A DNA stretch of 64,000 nt from Hyperoodon ampullatus. Lineage: Eukaryota > Chordata > Mammalia > Artiodactyla > Ziphiidae. The notes under the pieces were generated by a model. It saw nothing but the letters and a program-made list of their open reading frames with translations, was not told where the DNA came from and made no database searches. Location of the stretch: assembly GCA_949752795.1 (NCBI GenBank), contig OX457058.1:157111353-157175352 (forward strand), written 5' to 3'. Below are positions 35,615 to 47,000 of this stretch, piece after piece. Made by a program: the position numbers and the translations under genes. Within the stretch, counting starts at the first letter, position 1, and each line of letters opens with the position of its first letter.

Positions 35615-36110
35615 TGAAACAACACTCATTTACTGTCTCTTAATTCTATAGTCAGAAGTCTAGTGGGCTCTTATCTGGAGGCTCTGAGGGAGAATCCACT
35701 TCCAAGTTCATTCAACTTGTTGGCCCAACCTAGTTCCTTGCAAATATGGGACTCAGGTCCCTATTTCTTTGCTGGCTATTGGCTAGGGGCCACCCTTAGC
35801 TCCCAGAGGCCACTCTCTGGTCCTTGCATGTAGACCACTACATTTCAGAGTCAACAAGGCCCGTCAGATCCTCCTCACACCTTGAATTTCTCTGACCTCC
35901 TCTTCTACCTTTCTGCTTTTAAATGGCTCATGTGATTACATTGGGCCACCTGGATAATACAGGATAATCTCCTTTATCTTAAACTCAACTGATTAATAAC
36001 CTTAATTACATCTGCAAAGTCTCTTTACAGTAGGACATAGATTAGTGTCTGAAAGAATAACCAGGGGATGGGAATCTTGGAGGAAAATTTTAAAAATTTT
36101 GCTTAGCACC

Positions 36111-37670
36111 ACCCGTGTAACTTTTACATGACAAACTCCAACTCTACTTAAACATGACTCTTGATACCTCTGCCATAGCACCACTGTATCTCAGTGTGGC
36201 TGAAGAGAAACAATCAATGTTCTAACAGGGCCTATTCTGAATTTGTGATGGCAAATCTTACAAGTAGGGCTCAGCAGATTCCAACAATCTTTGTACATTT
36301 CCCTAGACAATTCCTGCTTCCACTCTCCCAAATGGCATTTCACACACTTTTCTATTCCTCAAAACTCTAAACCCCTTCCTAATATTCTACATCCAAATGA
36401 TGACTTCGTCTCATTTCACTGTGGGGGGAAGATTCAAAGCAGTCAGAAGAAAACTACACTGTTTCCCCATCACTCAACTGTCTGCATTTTTATGCATATA
36501 CCCAGCCTCCCTGCTTTTATTTAACTCTCCCTGCTCTAATTTAATATCAACCTCCCATGACTGCATTCAACCCCAACCCCTCTTGCCTATTCTATAACTT
36601 TCCTATTGCAATTGTTTTTTCTCTCCTGCATCCCTTTCTCTCTCTACTGAATTGTTAACATCACCATACAAAAGTGCAGAAATATCTTTCATATTAAAAA
36701 AAAACCCTCCTGGGACTTTGCTGTGGTGAGGATATATGGTTCCAGGTGCTATGTAATGTATTACAGCCCTCTTTCCTTACACAGTGCTAGCACTTGCCTG
36801 GTAATGCATAGAAACCTAAGGAAGTATCCGTGCATTCAATGTTCAATAATTTGAAAGTATTAATGATGAAAAGCTGAAATTAAAAGTTTTCCAAGTGGCT
36901 TCTTTTGGCCTCCTTCTGCAGCCTCAACCAATCTGACTCTGCTCTTAAATCCCATGAAATCCTGCAGCACTGCCCCATTTCTCTGTTCATCTTCATAGTG
37001 AAACTACCTAGAAAGTTGTCTATACTTGCTATCTTTACTTCCTTAATAACTATTTTCTCTTTAACCCATCCCAGTCACGCTTTATCCTTGCCATTTACTG
37101 ATATTCCACTTCTCAAGGTCACTGTGTTCCTCCAACATGCCAAATACAATGAACAATTCCCAGTTCTCAGCAACATCTGACATAGTCGATGAATCCCCTG
37201 TTTTTAAGACTCCTTCTTTATTTATCTTCTGGATCACTCTACTCTCCTGGGTCTTCTTATACTTGTGTCTGTCCTTGTTCAGTTTCCTTTGCTTGATTCC
37301 CCTTCTTCCTGGCCTCTAAATATTGGACTCCCTCAGGGCTCGGTCCTCAGCCATCTTCGGCTCTTTATCAACATTCTATCTATAGTTGAGCTAATTAGTT
37401 CCAATGTTTTAAACATCTTCTATATGCTGATGACTCCTAGTTTTAGATAGATTTCTAGTTCTGACCTATCCCCTGAGCATTACACTCATTTACCAATTGC
37501 TTACTCAACATCTCCACTTGGTTGTCTAATAAGGTTCTCAAAATTAGCATGTCTAAAATAAAACTCATGCTTTTCTCCATTTCCTCTCCCCTCCTCACCA
37601 CAATTCACTTCTCTGTCTGTCCCATCTTGGTCAGTGTTACAACCATTCACGCAGTTGCTCAGAACAAAAC
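36111..37670 (+). mobile_element. L2 LINE, fragment 2 of 3 (reverse transcriptase region)
   Basis: It contains the L2 ORF order: 'CTGCCCCATTTCTCTGTTCATCTTCATAGTGAAACTACC', 'AGTTGTCTATACTTGC', 'TTTACTGATATTCCACTTCTCAAGGTCAC', 'CAATTCCCAGTTCTCAGC', 'GACATAGTCGATG' (degenerate FDTVDH reverse-transcriptase motif), 'CTCCCTCAGGGCTCGGTCCTCAGCC', 'ATGCTGATGACTCC', 'CATCTCCACTTGGTTGTCTAATAAGG'. A stretch at about 36690-36900 is not obviously L2. All frames are broken. Confidence 0.8.
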
Positions 37671-38045
37671 TGTATTAGTCAGCCTTCTCCAGAAAGCGTA
37701 ACCAATAGGATGTGTATACCTATAGAAAGAGAGATGTATTTTTAAATCTGCTCATGCAGTTGTAAGGGCTGATGAGACTGAAATCTGCAGGGAAGGCCAA
37801 CAGGCTGGAGACTGAGAGAAGAGCAGATGTTGCAGCTTGGTACAAACACAGTCCAGAGGCAGAATTCCTTCTTCTTTCAGGAACCTTAACCCTTTGTCTT
37901 AAGACTTTCAACTGATTGGATGAGGCCCATCCACACTATGGAGGGTAATTTGCTTTACTCAAAGCCTACTGATTTAAATGTTAATCACATGTTTAAAATA
38001 TCTTCACAGCAATATCTAATCAAGCTAACATAAAATTAGCTATCA
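37671..38045 (-). repeat. MLT2-type LTR (3' LTR of the ERVL)
   Basis: 'TGTATTAGTCAGCCTTCTCCAGAAAGCGTAACCAATAGGATG', 'GGAAGGCCAACAGGCTGGAGAC', 'CAACTGATTGGATGAGGCCCATCCACACTATGGAGGG', 'TACTGATTTAAATGTTAATCACAT' is the antisense MLT2 LTR. Confidence 0.85.
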
Positions 38046-38289
38046 TAGTTTAGCCCTTCTCCATTTGGCACTCATACACATCTCCTTAAACCATATTTAA
38101 TCTCCAAATAAAGGCCATAACAAGGTCATACTTCTGCCTAACATGATACAAATATCCCGTGTACAACCAAAAAGCACTAATATTTTCCCTAGAATGGAAT
38201 GCAAAGTCCTCAGGTGATGTTTACTTTTCTCCTTGATTAAATACTATGATATAAAGTCAGTATATCTTATGTTATATGATAAAGGGATA

Positions 38290-38400
38290 AAAAACCCACA
38301 GATATTATATGTATAACATATATAATGTATGATATTATAATATGTGTATATTATATGTAGAATATATAAGATAAATATTTATAAATATATTCATAGCAAA
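38290..38400. repeat. AT-rich low-complexity tract
   Basis: Runs of ATATTATA/TATGTATA within the ERVL remnant. Confidence 0.85.
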
Positions 38401-38441
38401 ATAAGAAAGAAATACTTATAACAATTACAATCCTCATTTCT

Positions 38442-38736
38442 TTTTCTTTTTATAAATTTATTTTATTTATTTATTTTTGGCAGTGTTGGGTGTTCCTTGC
38501 GGTGCATGGGCTTCTCATTGTGGTGGCTTCTCTTGCTGTGGAGCACAGGCTCTAGGCGCATGGGCCTCAGTAGTTGTAGCATACAGGCTCAGTAGTTGTG
38601 GCTCACAGGCTCAGTAGTTGTGGTACACGGGCTTAGTTGCTCTGTGGCATGTGGAATCTTCCAGGACAAGGGATCAAACCCATGTCCCCTTCATTGGCAG
38701 GCAGGTTCTTAACCACTGCGCCACCAGGGAAGTCCC
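38442..38736 (-). mobile_element. Long-form CHR SINE (minus strand)
   Basis: Antisense CHR-1-like SINE with repeated 'CTCAGTAGTTGTGG' units, ending ACTGCGCCACCAGGGAAGTCCC. A perfect 14-bp duplication CAATCCTCATTTCT is at 38428-38441 and 38737-38750. It is nested in ERVL DNA. Confidence 0.93.
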
Positions 38737-40016
38737 CAATCCTCATTTCTGTAACTGGTGATATGGTATTTATAACTACCTTCTTCCACTACTCATTATG
38801 TATTTCCTTTGCCCTTAGCATTCACCTCAGCTGGTCATGATTATTTACCTTGTAGGGTGACCCAAACTTTCATTCTTGAAGAGTCTGGACCATTAGTATT
38901 CTTGCCTGAATAGAGTGGTTGTAGTTTTCCATTGACTTTAAACACAGGGAATGGATAATACTAAGAGACATCATAAAGGATTTCCTGTATTCCATTTCTT
39001 ACCTCCATTGTGGAATAGCAGTCCAGTTTCTCCTTAGTAATCAGGAGCAATTTTTCCAGCACAGTAACTCACCATTTGCCTGTTGATTCAGAGGCCAGAG
39101 GAGTCCAAGGTAGCTGCTGGCTCTCTTAACGTCCAGTTCAGTGGAGTGATTGTTGTATCTCCTGGTGAACCACAGTGACATTTTGGGTCTCCTGGAATTA
39201 GTGCCAATTCAGAGCTAGTGTCTAATAATCCTCAAAAATCTGATTATTTCCTTTTCCTCAAAGCACAATTACTCTGGCAGAAAGCTGTTGATCCCTTTGG
39301 AAGGGACTAGGAGAAAGAATAACAGTATAGATTTTTGGCAGTATATCAGACTCTTTCCTGAAGAGTAACTGGCTTCCCCTTCATTCATTCAAGGGATTCT
39401 GAGGCTGTAAACTGGCTCTTGATACCCTGGAATCCAGTTACTTCCATTGCATTTAGGTTTTCCAATTCAGTGATAGCAGTTCTCACTATAATTTATGACC
39501 TACAGAGAAGAGTAATCACAGATCTCTTCAAGAACGTTGGGGGACTCCTCACAAATTTATTTCTCACAGTCATAGAGAGACGTGCTCCAGACCCTTCTAA
39601 GGTGGGTGAGCAGGTCTTAAATGATAAACTCACTCTAACATTTCAATCTCCCTAAGCCTTTGAATCTCTTCCTCTGTAATATATCCAGGTAATTCTGGCG
39701 TTTCAGTTCATTTAGGGTAGGCCACCATTTGGTTTGTGTCTCATCCAGACAACCAAACAAACTGTTAGAGTTCTTTCTAACTCCCTGATTCTGCCTGATC
39801 CAATTTTATGATACTTCAACTATTATGCAACAGCTTTAATAGTTACTCCCACTTGTTCCATGGATTTATGTCTGTACAAATTGGAAAAATCATGTAGTTC
39901 TTATACAGTGTACTGTGCCTCCTTATGGGTCACACTTTGTACCTCGCATTTAGGGGCCTACAGGAACTTGAGTATAGCAATAGGTCTAGAAACAAGAAGA
40001 GGGGTGAGGGCAGGTC

Positions 40017-40388
40017 CTAAGGAGAATCAGCAATGGTTTTCAAGACAACTACTTCAGGGGAGGCCACTACAATGTTCTCAGGCAAAGCAGAGTTAATCTC
40101 CTCAGATGGCAAAGAAAATTCATTGGAATTTAAGGGTTCAATGTCCCTAGCTTCATTAGGGTCTTCCCATATATCCTCATTCCAATTTTCAAGATCCCAT
40201 TCCTTCCCAATCAATGCCTTAACAGCAGACAACTTGTGAGGTTGGAAATTCAATTTGCATTGTAATTCAACCATTTGCAGCATGAGACTCTGGGTTTGGT
40301 TTTCAGCAATCTCAGCTCTTTGGCGACAGGAGATAAGAGTTTCTTTCAGGATAGACATAGAAATTTTTAGGTCATTGATGCAAGCCAT
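40017..40388 (-). pseudogene. ERVL gag-like remnant, open for 123 codons
   Basis: This minus-strand frame of 123 codons resembles the gag-proximal region of ERVL elements. It has a coiled-coil-like Leu/Gln-rich first half (residues about 5-50), a conserved 'SAVKALIGKEW' segment (about residues 58-68) and an acidic C-terminal part rich in Glu, Asp and Asn. It is much shorter than a complete gag, has no capsid/nucleocapsid zinc knuckles, and the surrounding internal sequence is deleted. No promoter or splice context supports expression. It is best described as a non-functional fossil that happens to remain open here. The family assignment rests on the adjacent MLT2 LTRs as well as the protein segment. 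Confidence 0.6.
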
Positions 40389-40561
40389 GAGCTGGTAATT
40401 GGAACTCCTGAGCTCATTCTTTTATTTCCCCACTTTGTTCAGGGAAAATAGGAGAAAATAGCCAAATTCATACTCATTATTTTGACAAAAACGTTCTAAG
40501 TTATCAAATACACAGTCACTCAGCAACTTTCCTCTTACAAGTAATTGTTTAGAAGTATCCA

Positions 40562-41442
40562 GTAATGGACCAAGATGGCAGAGAAGAAGGATGTGCTCTC
40601 ACCCCCCTCTTGCGAGAACACCAGAATCACAACTAGCTGCTGGACAATCATCAACCAGAAGACACTGGAACTCACCAAAAAAGATACCCCACATCCAAAG
40701 ACAAAGGAGAAGCCACAATAAGATGGTAGGAGGGGCGCAATCACAGTAAAATCAAATCCCATAACTGCTGGGTGGGTGACTCACAGACTGGAGAACACTT
40801 ATACCATAGAAGTCCACCCACTGGAGTGAAGGTTCTGAGCCCCAGTTCAGGCTTCTGAACCTGGGGTTCCAGCAACGGGAGGAGGAATTCCTGGAGAATC
40901 AGACTTTGAACGCTAGTGGGATTTGATTGCAGGACTTTGACAGGACTGGGGGAAACAGAGACTCCACTCTTGGAGGGCACACACAAAGTAATGTGTGCAT
41001 CAGGACCCAGGGGAAGAAGCAGACCTACCTGCTAGTGTTGGAGGGTCTCCTGCAGAGGCGGGGGTGGCTGTGGCTCACTGTGAGGACAAGGAAACTGTCA
41101 GCAGAGGTTCTGGGAAGTACTCCTTGGTGTGAGTGCTCCCAGAGTCTGCCATTAGCCCCACCAAAGAGCCCAGGTTGGTTCCAGTGTTGGGATGCCTCAG
41201 GCAAAACAACCAACAGGGAGGGAACCCAGCCCCACCCATCAGCAATCAAGTGGATTACAGTTTTACTGAGCTGTGCCCACCACTGCAACAGCCAACACTA
41301 CCCACCACCAGTCCCTCCCATCAGGAAACTTGCACAAGCCTCTTAGATAACCTCATCCAGCAGAGTGCAGACGGCAGAAGCAAGAAGAATTACAATCCTG
41401 CAGCCTGTGGAACAAAAACCACATTCACAGAAGATGGACAAG
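40562..41442 (+). promoter_or_regulatory. L1 5'UTR (putative internal promoter region)
   Basis: 881 bp precede ORF1, beginning TAATGGACCAAGATGGCAG or one base earlier. The 'AAGATGGC' motif near the start resembles a YY1-type site found at L1 5' ends. By family knowledge this region holds the sense promoter. Activity here is unknown. Confidence 0.55.
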
Positions 41443-42349
41443 ATGAAAAGGCAGAGAGCTATGTACCAGATGAAGGAACAAGATAAAACCCTAGAACAAC
41501 AACCAAATGAAGTGGAGATAGGCAAACTTCCAGAAGAATAATTCAGAATAATGATAGAGAAGATGATCCAGGACCTCGGAAAAAGAATGGAGGCAAAGAT
41601 CGAGAAGATACAAGAAATGTTTAACAAAGACCTAGAAGAATTAAAGAACGAACAAACAGAGATGAACAATACAATAACTGAAATGAAAACTACACTAGAA
41701 GGAATCAATAGCAGAAAAACTGAGGCAGAAGAACGGATATGTAACCTGGAAGACAGAATGGTGGAATTCACTGCTGTGAACCAGAATAAAAAAAAAAAAA
41801 GAATGAAAAGAAATGAAGACAGCCTAAGAGACCTCTGGGACAACATTAAGTGCAACAACATTTGCATTATAGGGGTCCCAGAAGGAGAAGAGAGAGAAAA
41901 AGGACCCAAGAAAATATTTGAAGAGATTATAGTAGAAAACTTCCCTAACGTGGGAAAGGAAATAGTGACGCAAATCCAGGAAGCGCAGAGAGTCCCATAC
42001 AGGATAAACCCAAGGAGAAACACGCGAGACACATGGTAATCAAATTGGCAAAATTAAAGACAAAGAAAAATTATTGAAAGCAGCAAGAGAAAAATGACAA
42101 ATAACATACAAGGGAACTCCCATAAGGTTAACAGCTGATTTCTCAGCAGAAAATCTACAAGACAGAAGGGAGTGGCATGATATACTTAAAGTGATGAAAG
42201 GGAAGAACCTACAAGCAAGATTACTCTACCCTGCAAGGATCTCATTCAGGTTCAATGGAGAAATCAAAAGCTTTACAGACAAGCAAAAGCTAAGAGAATT
42301 CAGCACCACCAAACCAGCTTTACAACAAATGCTAAAGGAAATTCTCTAA
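41443..42349 (+). pseudogene. L1 ORF1 (RNA-binding protein), broken
   Basis: In the family ORF1 encodes the trimeric coiled-coil RNA-binding chaperone of the L1 ribonucleoprotein. Here the frame starts at ATG 41443 and meets a TAA at 41539-41541. It then continues from 41551 as a 162-codon stretch with a clear heptad-rich coiled coil (KMIQDLGKRMEAKIEKIQEM… to about 41760) and the RRM-like 'DNIKCNNICIIGVPEGEE' segment. It stops at 42037-42039 because of a frameshift near 'GAGACACATGG'. The expected C-terminal region is recognisable in another frame down to CTAAAGGAAATTCTCTAA (stop at 42347-42349). Not functional. Confidence 0.9.
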
Positions 42350-42621
42350 GTGGGAAACACAGAGAAGAAAAGGACCTACAAAAACAAACCCAAAACAGTT
42401 AAGAAAATGGTCATAGGAACATACGTATCGATAATTACCTTAAACGTGAATGGATTAAATGCTCCAACCCAAAGACACAGGTTTCCTGAATGGACACAAA
42501 AACAAGACCCATATATATGCTGTGTACAAGAGACCCACTTCAGACCTAGGGACACATACAGACTGAAAGTGAGGGGATGGAAAAAGATATTCCATGCAAA
42601 TGGAAATCAAAAGAAAGCTGG

Positions 42622-44078
42622 GGGTGTTCTGTTTTTCTCGAGTTTATGGCAGTTTTGTGAGATGAACCGGTGCTCGCAGGTGTATCTCCATGAATAACTT
42701 AAATGACCCCCCAAATTGGAATATCCGGCCCAGTTCCAGGGCTGATGGGGGTGATGGAAGCAGATGGAATTATGCCCTGTTGGTTCCAATGCTGGGATTG
42801 GCTGCTTTTCATTGGATTTGGTCTAGGGAGTCCCGAAAAGAGATAGAAAAAGAGAGGGAAGCATACCATCAGAGAACAGCTGCCTTCCAGCTGGACCTCG
42901 AAGCCAAGTACCATGCCACGATCTCAGAAAGTCGGCGGGCCGTGGCACAGTTGTCCCTGGAACTTGAAAAGGAACAAAACAGAACGACTAGCTACCGAGA
43001 AGCCCTCATCTCTCAGGGGCACAAGATGGTAGAAGAGAAGAAGCTTCTGGAACAGGAGCAGGCTCAGGTCCTGCAGGAGAAGAGGCAGCCCTTGCGGAGT
43101 GCATACCTGAGCTGCCTGGGCAAGGAGGAGGACTGGCAGCGGAGAGCCAGGCTTCTGCTGAGGGACTTTGAGGACGCTCTCACAGAAAGACAGAGCATCT
43201 ACTGCAGTCTGCTTCTCCCTCACCACAAGCGGCTGCAGATCGAGAAGAGCTTGCTGGGCCGAGCGTCCACTGACCCAGTGGCTGCTGACCTAGATATGGC
43301 AGCCGGCCTGACTGACATATTCAAGCACGACACTTACTGTGGTGACGTCTGGAACACCAACAAGCACCAGAATGGGAGGCTCATGTGGCTGTATCTCAGA
43401 TATTGGGAGTTAATGGTCAAACTGAAAAAGTTTAAGAGTGTAGAGAGAGCCATACTGGAGAAGTAAGACAGGGGCTTATGGCTCAGCGTCAGACTGTTGT
43501 GTGTTCTGGGTTATCCGATGTTTTCCTTCTGCCAGCGCTCCCTGTGTTGTGGCCACGCATGCACACAGCCACCTCTCAGCAGTGGCCTTCCACTCCCGCC
43601 ACCCTCCGAGCAGGACAGCGAGGCCTCAGGAGACTCTCCGTCCCCCTCAGCGGCTAAGGACGCAGTTTCTCAGAAGCATTTTTAAAGCTGTCAATATTTT
43701 ATTCAGCGGAACAGTATAACCTCATAGCTTTAGGGAAACATTGTTTCTAAGAATGTGAAATATAATATTCATCCTTACTATAAGTCATTGTTTTGTCTGT
43801 TTTTATCACTCCCTAAATAAATTCTTTTTGCTCCTCAAATTATTTTTCCTCTCTCCTAAAATTACAGTTAGAAGTTGTCAGGTAGTGGATAGGACTGCCT
43901 AATAGATAAGAAAGGAAGGTAGTGATACCATCAAGGTTTTGTGGTGTTTTGAAGCTCTTTCCCACCAAAGGAGAAAAAGTGTTTCTTATTTCCAGTTGGT
44001 ACCCTTGTGTGTGTTTATAAGCAATGACATATAATTAAAACACCTCAATTTAAAAGCAACAAAAAAAAAAAAAAAAAA
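42622..44078 (+). mobile_element. CCDC127: Processed retrocopy of CCDC127 mRNA
   Basis: An L1-mediated insertion with all the hallmarks. A perfect 13-bp target duplication AAAAGAAAGCTGG flanks it (42609-42621 and 44079-44091). It has a 68-nt 5'UTR, an uninterrupted coding region with no introns and a 3'UTR of about 594 bp. ATTAAA (44034-44039) lies about 21 nt before an A-run of 22 (44061-44082, the last four shared with the target duplication). An additional AATAAA at 43816-43821 is an unused upstream signal. It is in the same orientation as the host L1. Confidence 0.95.
42690..43466 (+). CDS. CCDC127: CCDC127-like retrogene or intact retropseudogene, 258 aa
   Basis: A 258-codon open frame (ATG 42690, TAA 43464-43466) that I recognise as coiled-coil domain-containing protein 127, a protein of about 260 residues in mammals whose molecular role is poorly defined. 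Residues 1-27 are polar (MNNLNDPPNWNIRP start). Residues 28-44 form a hydrophobic, possibly membrane-anchoring segment (YALLVPMLGLAAF…WIW). About 46-137 is a charged, heptad-rich coiled coil (EKEREAYHQR, LSLELEKEQN, KKLLEQEQAQ). The C-terminal third (138-258) is conserved, with 'AADLDMAAGLTDIF' and 'WLYLRYWELM'. The length is consistent with at most a 2-codon in-frame loss near residues 130-132 (remembered, not checked). No stop or frameshift occurs, in contrast to the surrounding L1. Expression is unproven; the L1 5'UTR about 1.2 kb upstream is on the same strand. It may simply be a young retropseudogene. Confidence 0.8.
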   Translation: MNNLNDPPNWNIRPSSRADGGDGSRWNYALLVPMLGLAAFHWIWSRESRKEIEKEREAYHQRTAAFQLDLEAKYHATISESRRAVAQLSLELEKEQNRTTSYREALISQGHKMVEEKKLLEQEQAQVLQEKRQPLRSAYLSCLGKEEDWQRRARLLLRDFEDALTERQSIYCSLLLPHHKRLQIEKSLLGRASTDPVAADLDMAAGLTDIFKHDTYCGDVWNTNKHQNGRLMWLYLRYWELMVKLKKFKSVERAILEK

Positions 44079-44082
44079 AAAA
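44034..44082 (+). terminator. Retrocopied polyadenylation signal and poly(A) tail
   Basis: ATTAAA at 44034-44039, then about 21 nt, then 22 As. It marks the 3' end of the parental mRNA. Confidence 0.9.
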
Positions 44083-47000
44083 GAAAGCTGGAGTAGCAAT
44101 GCAATACTCATATCAGATAAAATAGACTTTAAAATAAAGAATGTTACAAGAGACAAGGAAAGACACTACATAATGATCAAGGGATCAATCCAAGAAGAAG
44201 ATATAACAATTATAAATATATATGCACACAACATAGGAGCACCTCAAAACATAAGGCAACTGCTAACAGCTCTAAAAGAGGAAATCAGCAGTACCACAAT
44301 AATAGTGGGGGACTTTAACACCTCACTTACACCAATGGACAGATCATCCAAAATGAAAATAAATAAGGAAACAGAAGCTTTAAATGACACATTAAACAAG
44401 ATAGATTTAATTTATATTTATAGGACATTCCATCGAAAAACAACAGATTACACTTTCTTCTTAAGTGCACATGGAACATTCTCCAGGATAGATCACATCT
44501 TGGGTCACAAATCAAGCCTCAGTAAATTTAAGGAAATTTAAATCATATCAAGCATCTTTTCTGACCACAATGCTATGAGATTAGAAATGAATTACAGGGA
44601 GAAAAATGTAAAAAACACAAACATATGGAGGCTAAACAATATGTTACTAAATAACCAAGAGAACACTGAAGAAATCAAAGAGGAAATTAAAAAATACCTA
44701 GAGACCAATGACAATGAAAACATGATGATCCAAAACCTATGGGATGCAGCAAAAGCAGTTCTAAGAGGGAAGTTTATAGCTATACAAGCCTACCTCAAGA
44801 AACAAAAAAACTCAAATAAACAATCTAACCTTACACCTAAAGGAACTAGAGAAAGAAGAATAAGCAAAACCCAAAGTTAGCAGAAGGAAAGAAATCATAA
44901 AGATTGAGCAGAAATAAATGAAATAGAAACAAAGAAAACAATAGCAAAGATTAATAAAACTAAAAGTTGGTTCTTTGAGAAGATAAACAAAATTGATAAA
45001 CCATTAGCCAGACTTATCAAGAAAAAGAGGGAGAGGACTCAAATCAATAAAATTAGAAATGAAAAAAGAGAAGTTACAACAGACACTGCAGAAATATAAG
45101 GCATCCTAAGAGAATACTACAAGCAACTCTATGCCAATAAAATGGACAACCTGGAAGAAATGCACAAATTCTTAGAAATGTATAACCTTCGAAGACTGAA
45201 CCAGGAAGAAATAGAAAATATGAGCAGACCAATCACAAGTAATGAAATTGAAACTGTGATTAAAAATCTTCCAACAAACAAAACTCCAGGACCAGATGGC
45301 TTCTCAGGCGAATTCCATCAAACATTTAGAGAAGAACTAATACCCATCCTTCTCAAACTCTTCCAAAAAATTGCAGAGGATGGAACACTTCCAAACTCAT
45401 CCTATGAGGCTACCATCACCCTGATACCAAAACCAGACAAAGATACTACAAAAAGAGAAAAGTACAGACCAGTATCACTGATGAATATAGATGCAAAAAT
45501 CCTCTACAAAATACTAGCAAACAGAATCCAACAACATATTAATATGATCATACATCATGATCAAGTGGGATTTATCCCAGGGATGCAAGGATTCTTCAAT
45601 ATACACAAATCAATCAATGTGATACACCATATTAACAAACTGAAGAATAAAAACCGTACGATCTTCTCAATAGATGCAGAAAAAGCATTTGACAAAATTT
45701 AACACCCATTTATGATAAAAACTCTCCAGAAAGTGGGCATAGAGGGAACCTACCTCAACATAATAAAGGCCATATATGACAAACGCACAGCAAACATCAT
45801 TCTCAATGGTGAAAAACTGAAAGCATTTTCTCTAAGATCAGGAACAAGACAAGGATGTCCACTCTCACCACTATTATTCAACATAGTTTTGGAAGTCCTA
45901 GCCAGTGCAATCAGAGAAGAAAAAGAAATAAAAGGAATACAAATTGGAAAAGAAGAAGTAAAACTGTCACTGTTTGAAGATGACATGATACTATACACAG
46001 AGAATCCTAAAGATGCCACCAGGAAACTACTAGAGCTAATCAATGAATTTGGTAAAGTTGCAGGATTCAAAATTAATGCACAGAAATCTCTTGCATTCCT
46101 ATATACTAATGATGAAGAATCTGAAAGAGAAATTAAGGAAACACTCCCATTTACCATTGCAACAAAAAGAATAAAACACCTAGGAATAAACCTACCTAGT
46201 GAGACAAAAGACCTGTATGCAGAAAACTATAAGACACAGATGAAAGAAATTAAAGATGATAACAACAGATGGAGAGATATACCATGTTCTTGGATTGGAA
46301 GAAACAATATTGTGAAAATGACTGTACTACCCAAAGCAATCTCCAGATTCAATGTAATCCCTATCAAATTACCAATGGCATTTTTACAGAACTAGAACAA
46401 AAAATCTTAAAATTTGTATGGTGATGCAAAAGACCCCGAATAGCCAAAGCAGTCTTGAGGGAAAAAACAGAGCTGGAGGAATCAGACTCCCTGACTTCAG
46501 ACTATACTACAAAGCTTCAGTAATCAAGAAAATATGGTACTGGCACAGAAACAGAAGCATAGATCAATGGAACAAGATAGAAAGCCCAGAGATAAACACA
46601 TGCACCTATGTTCAACTAGTCTATGACAAAGGAAGCAAGGATATACAATGAAGAAAAGACAGTCTCTTCAATAAATGGTGCTGGGAAACTGGACAGCTAC
46701 ATGTAAAAGAATGAAATTAGAACACTCCCTAACACCATACAGAAAAATAAACTCAAAATGGATTCGAGACCTAAATGTAAGACCAGACACTGTAAAACTC
46801 TTATAGGAAAACATAGGAAGAACACTCCTTGACATAAATCACAGAAAGGTCTTTTTTGATTCACCTCCTAGAGTAATGGAAATAAAAACAAAAATAAACA
46901 AATGGGACCTAATGAAACTTCAAAGCTTTTGCACAGCAAAGGAAACCATAAACAAGATGAAAAGACAACCCTCAGAATGGGAGAAAATATTTGCAAATGA

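Larger units (their letters stand above)
33955..36110 (-). mobile_element. Antisense MLT1/MaLR-type LTR interrupted by an L1 chimera
   Basis: The left part (33955-34017) reads CTGTTAGTTTTCTATTGGTGCCATGACAAATTACTACCAAACTTAGTG. The right part (35628-36110) continues '…TCTATAGTCAGAAGTCTAGTGGGC', 'GGAGAATCCACTTCC', 'GTGATTACATTGGGCCACCTGGATAATACAGGATAATC', 'ACTGATTAATAACCTTAATTACATCTGC'. Together they form one antisense LTR of about 550 bp, split by 34018-35614. Confidence 0.6.

Noticed and set aside
43497..43719. Additional small frames in the CCDC127 retrocopy 3'UTR
   Set aside because: They lie wholly within the retrocopied 3'UTR, overlap each other and have no family resemblance.
45750..46157. 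135-codon antisense frame within L1 ORF2, and a 229-codon antisense frame at 41343-42032 within ORF1
   Set aside because: Shadows of A-rich L1 coding sequence. Ser/Leu/Phe-rich translations with no independent support.
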